From NCBI GenBank assembly GCA_030248225.1, contig JASANE010018629.1:1-64000 (forward strand): 64,000 nucleotides of DNA. Direction: 5' to 3'. Both the position numbers and the translations under genes were made by a program. Below the pieces are notes generated by a model. It was not told the DNA's origin. It saw only the letters and a program-made list of their open reading frames with translations, and ran no database searches. Shown here piece by piece: positions 1-12,000 of this stretch (position 1 is the stretch's first letter; every line of letters begins with the position of its first letter). Origin of the DNA: Trileptium ribeirensis. Its lineage: Eukaryota; Nematoda; Enoplea; Enoplida; Thoracostomopsidae.

Positions 1-1073
1 AAGCGGCCCTGTTACATATATTTAAAATGGAATTCCGGCCACGCCGGAAAGTTCATATAGTTTATTTAGCCGAGCTAAAAGTTTATCACTTTTATTTTTG
101 AAAAATATGAAGTTGGGTTTAAAATTTTTAGAGAATTGATCACTCAGTAGGTTTCCAGTCTCATGAACGTTGTATTGAGTTTGTTTTCAATGTGAAATAC
201 GCTATATCTCAGGACAGAGATTTAGAAACAAGCGTTGTAATTATGACTTTTAAATTCATTCAAATTGAGAAATTTAACCTAGTCTTAGGCTCAAAAAAGA
301 GCCAAATCATTAGTACAAACTTGACTCAATGTTTTGCATTATATGATGTTTGGTCACTGTAACCTTTAGGGGCGGAAGTGAAATGCCTACTATTGCGTTC
401 TCGATATACTAAGCCTAGGTCTTAAAGCTGAAGTCCCTATATGAGCCATATACTAAGCCCAAGCCTAAGTCGAGGGCTGCCGCCCCAGCACTCCCCGCTC
501 TAAGCTGTTCTTTTTTCTAACGTTATAACGTCCGGCCCCTAAAGATGACATTGGCCAGATTTATGATATAACGGTTTACGGATTTCAGATGTCTAACAGC
601 TCTTATTTCAGGAATTACCGAAAATAACAATTTTATTATACTTGCGCATCATACAAAAACGCGTTAACTCAAGTGCACAAATAACATTATTTGTTTAAGA
701 CATTAAATATAAGCGTAAAATTATATAATAAACGTTATAAACGTGTACTGATACAAACAGTCCAACTGGATAAAACAGTTTAGTTACATTTATATATAAC
801 GTAGGAGCATAGCGACTAGCCCAGATGAAAAAAATTGGGAAATACTACAGTATCTCGTTAACTGTTAGTCAATCATAGCATCCATTCTTGCCTTATTATA
901 AATATGGATTACGACATAACGGCATAGCGAATTACATAATATTTCATATCAACTTTCATAATACTAACTTTATAACATCGACATAAATACCAAACTCCAT
1001 TACTTATTTTCCTCCAATTAATCAAGCTGCCCAAATGCGTAATTGCCACTTTGCATACTTAAATCGTTCTTAC
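1..1073. other. AT-rich intergenic sequence, no gene recognised
   Basis: No reading frame with recognisable protein similarity, no tandem repeat and no RNA gene seen. The stretch lies downstream of a possible splice donor of the minus-strand exon candidate at 1074-1328, so further exons of that gene could lie here or beyond the window edge; I could not identify one. Confidence 0.4.
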
Positions 1074-1328
1074 CTTAAAACACTTATCATACATAAAACG
1101 CAAAGAAAATTCTTTTACCAACATTTTAATCTTTTCAATATTTTCAATCAAAGAAGTTTCTAATCCATAACTAACCCTTTTAACATCCAAAATTAATTTG
1201 GGTTTCGTATAACGTTTGACAAAACACAAGCTGGTGGTAGGAATGGAGAAGGCAAACCACTCAGCTATTACTTGGATCGAAACAACCTGACAACACAAAC
1301 CAAAAACAACGCGTATGCACAGAGACAT
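1074..1328 (-). CDS. Candidate first coding exon of an unrecognised gene
   Basis: On the minus strand an ATG at 1328 opens an 85-codon frame that runs without a stop into a consensus donor (AAG|GTAAG, boundary at 1074/1073), in phase 0. The N-terminal part is hydrophobic and Cys-containing (residues 1-35), so a signal anchor or membrane segment is possible. The second half is charged and helix-like, with a KPKLILDVKR segment and a Leu/Lys-rich tail. I do not recognise the protein. It follows the RAD23 stop codon on the same strand, with about 1.6 kb between. A chance open frame next to a chance GTAAG is a real alternative; AT-rich DNA makes such frames less common but not rare. Transcript data would settle it. 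Confidence 0.25.
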
Positions 1329-2954
1329 AACTTCGCAAACTCAGTTTTAACACATATCACAATGTGCTCTGGTGTTATTTGAGACTACGGAGCGGTAAAC
1401 AGTTAAAGATTTAAGTGTACCCACCACTTTAATCTCTAGGCATTAAACTGTTCATATTAGAATAAAAGTTGAATGAAGTTATCGGCATATTAAAGAGTAA
1501 ATAGTATCCGACGAATTTCATCACTAGCAAATATTCATATTCTGTTAAACAAAGTAAGTTCGCTATCTGAATCGTTATATACTATCAATGTTTAGCTTAC
1601 CATTTCTATCTCTAAGAATTAAATTACCCATAATAATTATTACTAAGACTATTAAAAGAATGAAATTAGTAAAACGCTAGTTTTTATTCAAACAAGGATG
1701 TCGCCATATTTTAACTATATACATCACGGGACACAGATGTTTGGAAGATCACGAATGCGCTGAAAATATCAGACCTTCCAAGTTGTACGTTATACCGATT
1801 TACTAGTTCAAAACATGCAACTGCAGAAATACAAAGAGTGTAGTAATATTGAATATTCGAATGTCCTTATACAGAGATAGCACGCACATAAATAAACTGC
1901 TACAGTTTCGTTTGCTAAAACTTTAAAATGTCACTTATCCTAAACGAAAAACGCTCAATACACTTATACGTAAATTTTCATGCCAAAACAAACTGAGCAA
2001 TGTGAATTATAGTATTTAACAAAATTCAATAAAGCATTTTCATAACACGGCAGATATTTAATTTTTTAGTACCAAATAAATTAGTTTGTAGTGAGTTGAG
2101 ATAGCGTAAGTTGATAGTGCTTTCGACAGAAAAAGCTAAACCCAAAAATCTATCAATGAATTCCTCAAAACCAGAATTCGAAAAATTGCATTACCGAAAA
2201 TTTTACTTCATCCTGAAAAATCCAGACCTTTCAGTTGAAAATTTGTAATAATGTAGTAAAACCACAGCATTTCAAAAGTATTTTGGATCATACAAAAGCC
2301 TCAAAAATGTTTTGCCGTTCCAGTACAAACATTGAGTATATTACAACAAACAAAATTAAACATTGTATACATACAAGCAAAATTTAATTCTGTAAATCCA
2401 AACTTTTTAACTTGTTTTTAAAAGACAAGCTTCGTCAGGTTCAGCTTATATATCGATAAAAATAACGCTTCAGCTCTGCCTCACATACAGAATTGACTGA
2501 CCCTTAGCATTCATGATTCATCGTGGATTTTACTACCATTGACATATGTATATTTTTCAGATTCGAAGTTTCGGTTGATGGTGTTGCTCAATCTTTTACA
2601 ACAGCTCATATTATTGACTGGGTATTATACTACAGTACTCGCCACACTTTACTGATTGTTGGTTTACGGCAGAATGAATAGCATACGAACCATATGCATC
2701 CACATTATTATTTTCCTACAAAAAAGCTTATAGCGAACATATAATTGTGGCGAGTGATGTATATAGAATACATACCGGAAAAGACTGTCGATCGCTCGAT
2801 ACTCGCTCAAAATAAATTCGTTTTAAAAACAGAATTTATAATTAATTTAAATAGTTTCAAATTATCAAGGGAGCCACTCGCTCGAAACGCGACAGTCATT
2901 TCTGGTGCGTACTGTAGCAACAAGCATCGCAATTCAAAAGATACAATTATTACA
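1329..2954. other. RAD23 3' flank
   Basis: Sequence between the RAD23 stop codon and the exon candidate at 1074-1328. It should contain the RAD23 3' UTR in its upper part (below 2955 on the minus strand), but no unambiguous AATAAA polyadenylation signal close to the stop was identified. No recognisable repeat or coding exon. Confidence 0.4.
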
Positions 2955-3080
2955 TTACTGCATATCTTGCATGTCTTCCTCCATTTGGGTTAGAAGAAAA
3001 TTTGCAGCTAAATTTTCATTCTTGTCGCAAGCGAAATACGCCTGAACCACCAAAGCTTCCGGAAAACCCATCGCCTTAAG
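2955..3080 (-). CDS. RAD23: RAD23 exon 11 (UBA2 and stop)
   Basis: 126 nt encoding [20 protein letters not shown] and then [10 protein letters not shown], the highly conserved C-terminal UBA2 that protects RAD23 from its own degradation, followed by a short Met/Gln/Glu tail and TAA at 2957-2955. The tail extends some residues beyond the usual end of the family. Acceptor TTTCAG|CTT. Confidence 0.97.
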   Translation of the reverse strand, partial: LKAMGFPEALVVQAYFACDKNENLAANFLLTQMEEDMQDMQ

Positions 3081-6000
3081 CTGAAATAATTATGATATAA
3101 AATCAAATTTGTCTAAATCTTTAGCAAACTACCTCTGTTTATGAACACTTCCGGTGATAGACATCTGATTTTTGTTTCCAATCGCGCGACCAGTGAGATG
3201 AGCAAGTGATTTTGTGCGCAGTGATAAGCATATTCGTTTCCGTCCGCCTGGGCAGTTATATATAAATGACTCGGTACGAATCTATATTGCGCGAATAAAC
3301 TTAAGTTGCTACCATCGACCATCCTATTTTGTAATACCCGATAGCGACTCGCAATGCAATAAATACGGAAATTTCATCGGGTTTTGCTAACAGAAAATTG
3401 GCAAAATCAGAAACAAATACCAATAATTTCACATGTAGTTCTCTGTCCGCCAACTGATTTAAAGTAATACTGTCGTCACAAATTAATAGTTCCCATGGTC
3501 AAAGCCAGCCACGTTCTAAATACGGTAGATATTCGTTAGCAAAAAAAAAATACGGTGCACAAAAAACATTCGGCAACAGTTTTTAACCGAAATATCAAAA
3601 CAGGATGGTTGATGGGCGTGGGTGAAGTTTACTGGAGCATTATATTTTTTGCAATCTCTTGCATTATAACCAATAATTATAATCTGACGAGTAACCATGT
3701 ATATAATATCCATGACGCGAAAATTTTGTTCTTCTCGACAAAGTCTACATACAACTTTGGTGGGCTGAACCTTTCGTTCTGACTCGTGGTTAGAGAGAAA
3801 TGCACAAAGTCGATGTCCCAAAAGAAGCCACAGTTCACCGTGTCAACATATACAGCAATGGCTTTAAGATATATAATTATTATGATATTGCATGACGCGA
3901 TATAAAGTTTTCGAAGATGGCAAAACGATTGTGTAATTTATTCAAACTAACCTCTGAGTGCTACGCAATATGTAGAGGCATCAACATGCTCTTGGAAACC
4001 CACCGCCGAACAAAGCGGAATTTTTAAGTTTTTTTGATAAAATGTTTTAAATTATAAAATTTGTAATAAAGTTTTCAGAGATGGCTGCAAATAATGTAAT
4101 CGTTTATTCGACTGCGATGTGACTTGTATACACATCTCGAGAAATTCATTGTATGTATAATTTCACACCCATTGTGATGAACCATGCAGAACTATGTTTT
4201 AAATAAATGCTGTACATGGATGCATCATGATTATAAAAGATTTCGAGGTTGCTGAAAACGATGATGTACTCTATTCAACTATCTGCGGCTGATATAATGC
4301 GCAACTAACCTTAAAATCACACCACTGACCATCCTATTTTGTTTTTTTGTAAAAATTTTCATCACCGAACATTTTCTTGTCGGTCAGAAAATGCTACTTT
4401 TTGTTCGCCTATATCAAATATGTTCGCGAACAGAATTTTGTCGGATTTGTATAAATAATGGGCTTGTTCGCGAACAGTAATTGATAAATAATATGATCGT
4501 CCCGTTTATGACGTTACAGTTACATAAAATTTGTTCCCGAAAAGAGGCGAATCCTGTTTCAACGATATGAAATGTTACAGAATTGTCATAACAAGAATGA
4601 AACCCTTTAAGTTTGCGCTAGCAGTGAATGGAATTGAATATCCTATTTGTTTTGTAACAATGGATCTGGATTCGCCATCGGCAATTGCAAAATAGGATGG
4701 TTAGCCGGGTCACTTTAAGTTTCATCGCGAATAATATCACTGGTCACTGTATCCCTTGGACCGCGTCCACAGAGCAAAGTTTAATCTGTAACTTTTAAAA
4801 ACTAAATTCTCTACTATAAAAAGTTTCCTCGTAGGTATGAAAAGATTCTTCATCCGCACAGTTGTACATGGTGAGTCCCTAAATACGCAATAACCTTGTA
4901 CATTTCAACGATAAAGGGAACATGGATGATACTTGGCTCATTTTATAAGTTGATGCTCTGAACGACTCTCTAAATTATATATCCAACACTCAGAATTCAC
5001 CATCTTGACGACGAGACAAACTATTAGTATATAATTATGCGCAAAATATGCATCGAAGCATTATTACAGCAAACAGCCGTGGCTTCCAGTATAAACACAC
5101 ATAGTAAAAAAACCGCTCACTGTGCATTGCGGGACCCGCTCATCCCTACATTATTAGGACAAGGCCCGTGGTTAGTATATTATGGGACAAATTCTTTACA
5201 ATACAACTGAAATGTGTGAATATAATGTGTTCCTGGTGACTATACAGAAAAGATAATCCATTACGGTGTCAAAACTGTATCTGTGGGCAGGGGAGAACCA
5301 GAAATAATTGGGATTAATTAATTAGCCCCCGACGAGTCCCAATCTACCCCGATAGAATCTTATATAACTCCATTTTATCGTTACGCCTTTACAAAATGCG
5401 TGTCGGCTAGTTTGTTGCTAATGTTTGCAATTATTAAAAGCTTATTATATCATACCAGACTAGTACATAGATTCTATGCATTCCCATTTTTCTCTACAAT
5501 GTCCAAAGCATATCAGTCATTTTCTACTAAAAACACCGATTGTCTCACTCTGGCTAGTTCAAATTGAAGGCGGCATTTTCGGCTGCCCCCTGCAAAATTT
5601 CGGGTACCCCCGGCTGAGAAAAATAAACGTATAAACGCGACAAAATCGCAAAAAATTGCCCCCCGGCTATAATTTTGAGGTTTGGACTAGCAAGGCACTC
5701 TGAACTATCAGGCGGTTTAAAACGTGTTCAAACGGTTATATCCTAAATCTTTGAAGAAAGTAAGCAAGACTAAATCAATTATCCTGTTATTATAAGTAGA
5801 AACAGTAATATTATATAATTTCGAAAACTACACCAACCCTTTCGATGGCTTCACGTTCGGTTGGGTTGACTTGTATGTATGACACACCTAGGCCACCTTC
5901 AGCGCCAGATTCTTGACCGCCGGGTGCTGCTCCTCCTCCGGCAGCAGCCGGTGGTGGTACACCACCTCCACCAGCTGATGGGTTAGGTTCGTTCAGCATT

Positions 6001-9000
6001 TGCACAAATCGTTCTTGATTTTGGTTTATAAGCTAAAATTTCAACACAACGAACATTAGTTAAAAGTTGTACGCTAAATTTTTAGACACTCTCATTATTT
6101 TCAGTTTGTCTAATGATACCAGAATTTTCTGAAATAAAAATGCCCAAGTTTATCTCCTAGATATTGAAAGAAAACTTTTAAATATAATGATTAGTATTAT
6201 CACTTATTATCGCGAACATATTCTACTGCATGTCACCACAATCTAATTGTTATAAGTTATTAAACACAGGTTATGAGCTAAACCTGAAGCATTGATTAAC
6301 GACATCATTCTCTTTAAGCCAACTCTATCACATAAATCCGCGCTATAGACTCAAATGGACTCCGTGCCTTCTCGAATGTTATTGCTTGCTGTTTTAGTTA
6401 TAAATTTAAGTCTTTCTGACATTCTTCACAGAACTATTGTTCGTTATTGCAGTGCCAAGTAATCTACATGTATGACATGCAATTATGACAAAATATCCAT
6501 CAGATATATTAGTTATAAATAAGATAAAATTGATAAGTTAATATATAATTTACGCCGGTTACAATGATACACTGATTTGTAGAACTGATGAGTTTTTTAA
6601 ACAGTGCTCAATTTTAAAATTAATTCGAACAGTAAAGAGTAATTAATAGTCATCAAACTCAGCATATTATAACAAAAATATATCACAACTTCGAAATTCG
6701 TGCAAAAACCCAAAATATGTTTAAGTTCAACTTTGAAAACACACTACCTACTTTATTATGCTACAATTATAACAAAAATGTAGCAGATTTGACAAACATG
6801 AACAGCACAAGATTAATCCGGTTAATCAGTTCTGAACTCAGGCAATAGCTCTACATGCCCATTTCCAGCATACAAGAAAACTCTAGTAGTCGTTATTATG
6901 AAATTTATAATGTAACAGATTTGACAAACATGAACAACACAAGATTAATCCGATTAATCAGTTCTGAACGCAGGCAATAGCTCTACATGGCCATTTCTAG
7001 CATACAAGAAAACTCTAGTAGTCGTTATTATGAAATTTATAATGTAACAGATTTGAAAAACATGAACAACACAAGATTAATGCGATTAATCAGTTCTGAA
7101 CCCAGGCAATAGCTCTACATGCCCATTTCCAGCATACCAGAAAACTCTAGTAGTCGTTATTATGAAATTTATAATGTAACAGATTTGACAAACATGAACA
7201 GCACAAGACTAATCCGATTAATCAGTTCTGAACTCAGGCAATAGCTCTACATGCCCATTTCCAGCATACAAGAAAACTCTAGTAGTCGTTATTATGAAAT
7301 TTATAATGTAACAGATTTGACAAACATGAACAACACAAGATTAATCCGATTAATCAGTTCTGAACGCAGGCAATAGTTCTACATGGCCATTTCCAACATA
7401 CAAGAAAACTCCAGTAGTCGTTATTATCAAATTTATAATGTAACAGATTTGACAAACATGAACAGCACAAGATTAATCCGATTAATCAGTTCTGAACTCA
7501 GGCAATAGCTCTACATGCCCATTTCCAGCATACAAGAAAACTCTAGTAGTCGTTATTCTGAAATTTATAATGTAACAGATTTGACAAACATGAACAACAC
7601 AAGGTTAATCCGATTAATCAGTTCTGAACGCAGGCAATAGCTCTACATGGCCATTTCCAGCATACAAGAAAATTCTAGTTGTCGTTATTATGAAATTTAT
7701 AATTAATCACAACTTTCATGAAACACTAAATTTCAAGAGTCTTTTTGTTACTTCGTTAAATTACTAATGCTTGACGTATGATTGGCCGCATGCCACGCAA
7801 ATACAGTTGTCCTCACGGTAATCTGCAAAACTGAAATCCTAGGCCATACAGGCCGGTATACGTACAGCTAAATTAGAAACGTCACATTCAGGTAATTTAC
7901 CAAAAATTTAGCTTTTCTGACAAGTATGTCAGACACTCAGTCTAGGTTTCAAACAATGAAACGAAGGAGTTTCGCGTGCTAAATAAGCCTATACGCCCAT
8001 CGTTATCAGCAAGCAAAAAATCACTAAGTAAAAGTTTGAAAATTCAACCGCTTTGGGTATTTTTGAACGTTTGTTTATAACTTAAAAACTGCTGCTCTGA
8101 CAGGAATGTCACATTACAACGCTGTAGCTCTCCCGTGAACATTCATTAAATGAAATTGAGTCGAAGACACCACAGAGGATTGGCTAAACGGGCTCGGTAC
8201 AGCTTCAAATTCGGTCGGTGAGCCGGAAGACACAGTAAATGATCGGTTAAAGGGAGTTGAAAATTTTTAATAAATTCAATTTTGGAGTCGTGCCCTGCAC
8301 TTAATATAAAAGGGCGTAAACGGCAACCTATTCTCTTGTTACTCAGTTGTGTTTGCCCTGTCATAAGGGCGTCGTAGGCGCTTATAGCCTTATTATAAAG
8401 AAGCGCTATGACGAGGCCAGCACACATTGGTGTAAAAAATCTCCCAAATCATACCACTGGCGCTTATGTCCTTTTTACACTAAGGCGACGGTCTGTTATT
8501 TTTTTGATGCGACACCTCTGAATGCAGCATAATCTAAAGCATAGGTGGACGTTTCCGTGAGAATTTGTACAGAAAGCCTTTGGATCAGCGCCAAACACAA
8601 AGCTAGCTGCACAATTTGATCTATAAAAAAGTGCAGAAATAGAGTAATCCATTGATAAGATAGGCAAACAAAATTTTTGCACTACTGAACGCAATTTGAT
8701 AAATCTCCTTTTGCTGTTTCCAGAGTTACCTATTGATTCTCATGATTCAACTATGCCACGATACATGCAGACTTTTATAGATATTGCATCTTACAAACAA
8801 TTAATTTCATGTCTAAATATTTTGTAATCTTCTTTAATAAATTAATAACAATATTTTGCAACAGACAAAGGTTAACTTACAATTATTATATAATGTTCTA
8901 GGGAATTAAGGTAATATCATGTGCTCCAGCTGTGTTTGGACTCTTTTACGACAAACGAGCATTGCGTCAATAACGAACGATGTTCACTCAAGTAAAATAC

Positions 9001-12000
9001 CGCTAATGAAAAAATAATTCTATTCTACTACACCAGACCCAGGAAAATCCGGATTTAATTTGCTGAAAATCTAAGCGAGAATCTTAGCCACGCCGCATTC
9101 ACTGACTTACAATAGTATAAGTGATTCTTTGATAATGCCGTCATTTTATAAACGTAGCACAACTAGTATAAAGCTCTAGCGTTCATTCCCATTCGTTTTT
9201 ATTTACTTAGGGTTGTCCGTGACTGCACACAGTGCCATAGCAACTACAGATTGTCTTACCTGTAACAGCTCCGGGTTCGTTTGCCCGATTTGCTGCAAAA
9301 ATGGTGGTAATAATTCAGGATTGGCTTGCAGAACGTTGCGCATGTTTTCAAATTGTGGCTGGTTGCGAAGGAAGTCCAGTGGTCGAGGGCCACCGCTGGC
9401 TGCATTTCCTGTGTTGCTAGCAGCGGCATCGGGTGTTGCCTGAACAGTCGCAGGGGTAGAATCTGCCGATTCGTTCGATCCCGGCTGGCTTTCTGAAATA
9501 AAATTGTGAACTTACATTCCAAGTCAACATTGAATGTCGTATGTATGCGACATAAATTATCGTGTTATGTTAAACGGTAAATAGAAAAATACAACTTTCC
9601 TGCAACTAATGAGCTGTACATTGTTTTGGTTTTAGAAAGCATGGCAGTTTTATAAAACCAACGGCTAAATCTGTAGTTAATTTTGCCCGATGTGCAATAT
9701 TTTCAGTAGTCGCTACAATATTCATAAAACAATAACCACAAACTAGCAACAGTGAAATACTGGACAAAAGTAATATTTATAAAGCATCGAACGATGCCAA
9801 GTTTTTACACACAATTATTACTGTAGTGATCGAATCCATACAGCCACTACAAAAGACACAAATAAACATGGCAAACGGTTTTATACATTTAACCATTAAA
9901 CTCCAACTAAATGAAACAAAATACCGTTGTCCGATTAACATCTGCGAGTTTTACATTTTGCGAACATTGCTCAGGAATGACCGTTGTGGCAGTAAAATTT
10001 GGTAGGCTGTTTTGAACCAAAAATGCGAGCTGTCTAATGGAAGATAGTTCAAACGGTCTTCACAGTAATTGCTGTTGGCGCCCGGTTAAAAACACGGTAA
10101 GACTATGGTTCAAGTTAATAAACTATTTTGATTGTAATCAGCTTACCTTCCGCTGCATCTTCTCTTTCTTCCTCTGCTTCATTTCTAGTTAAGCTTTCCG
10201 GGATACCCTACAGTAAAATTCAAATATAAGCCGCGAAACAATAATTTTTATGGTTTAGCAACTACGTGGAACGCAACCACAAAATTCGTAGCAAAACTTG
10301 ACTGTTTTCTAGGCATTGTCGAACCTTCAATTCATATGTCGACCGCTATATATCTTCCTCTGTGAAAATTAAATTGTGAGGACTAATGAAATCATTCGGT
10401 TAGCAAATATTTGAACATCTTAGCATAAAACTTTAATAACTTACAGTAATCAAATATTCCACTGCTCGATCAGGATTGTTGAACGATGCCCTCAATGCAT
10501 TGACAACCTGGAAAAATGAAATTGTAACAGCAAAAACGAGTACAAAGCTACGGCAAGAAATTGCAGAAAATACAAGTAAATTCAAAAGTTTATCGCAAAA
10601 TAGAGCTGTGATATCGAATGATAAACCCTGGTATTATGTCTTTAAAGTTTGAATAAATGCTTGAAAGTTTATGAATATTGTTAACGTTCGGATATCCGAA
10701 AAGCATCCCACAATTTTACCCCGATATCTGGACATCTTAATATCAGTGCCCGTCTGATGGGTAGCAACAAAATAAGCGTGGGGACGATGACAATTTATGA
10801 ATGATCATGAACCAGGGGGCACCAATATATACGAAGAAGAACCGAAAAATTCAAACAAGGTCAGGTGCTCCAATTTGGATAAGGCAAAGTGAACTAACCT
10901 TGTGCAAATGGCTTTGCGAAACCGCAGTAGAAGACCAAAAAGTAACATAGTATGTTACCTAAGGTATAAACCCAACGGTAAACATAATTCTGTAATTTTA
11001 GCACAGGGAAAGTAAACACAAGCTATGGCATTTATTAGAAAAGATTCGTGTTCAAACTTTCCACAGCCGCTTGCAGCAGAGACAAAACGCGTTTGGTTTG
11101 CAACAAGCAATCATAAAAAACTCACCCTCGAGGTAGCGACTATATAGTTACAAAGCTACGAAAATATAAGACTTTAAACTTTACTATATATATTAAACAT
11201 GAGATCGCCAACAAAACGATGTTACTGACCGTAGCGAACTCGGAGATACTACTGATAACGAGTCGACGACACGTACCAATTTCGCCCGTGTTTGATGACT
11301 ATCGAAAATACAAACCTGATCTCTTTCATATCCCATCAACATGATTTGCTGCACCATTTCCTCGTAAGCGCTACCGGTTACCAGATTAGATTCAGCTGAC
11401 GAGAGTGAAGGCAACACAGCTCTGAATACAATGAACATACATTTCGATATGGATTAACATCCACCAACATCGCTAAGAATCAGTTCCAATTTACTAAACA
11501 TTACATAAACATAACGGCAGTTCTTATTTAATATGTTTTGTAGCACGAGTAATACATTCCCGTAAGTAGGCAAAATATCTTCGCCACGATTGATCAAATA
11601 CGCTATCACGTATGTTCTAATAGGATAAACAATCATAACAACTAGCTGTGCTCCATCCCTGTATAAAACCTGTTGGCAATTTGTGCCTACGGGTAAGGGT
11701 TTTAACAAAGATATGTCCAACTTAACACAAACATATAGCTACAAACTATAACTAAAAATCGCCCCTCCATCGTTACACGTTCAGATACAATTATGAATCC
11801 AAAATGATAAGAAACTTACGTTCAAAATCCTATCAATTTGTAGTTTTATAACGGTAACAAATTAAACATAGCAATATATACAATTATTTTGAATCCAGTG
11901 ATATAAAGCATACATCCAAATGCAATTTTGTTTTAAATTTGAGATTCTTTGTAGGAAAAAGGGTGCCACCACTGACAGCGTTATACCTCCTAGCTCAGTG

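Noticed and set aside
6779..7702. Regular repeats considered as a CRISPR array
   Set aside because: The units are 132 bp, head to tail without unique spacers, in a eukaryotic intron: an ordinary tandem repeat.
9213..9522. Open frames on both strands overlapping RAD23 exon 9
   Set aside because: Other-frame shadows of the exon. The minus-strand frame that gives LRNQPQF and phase-matched splice sites is the real one.
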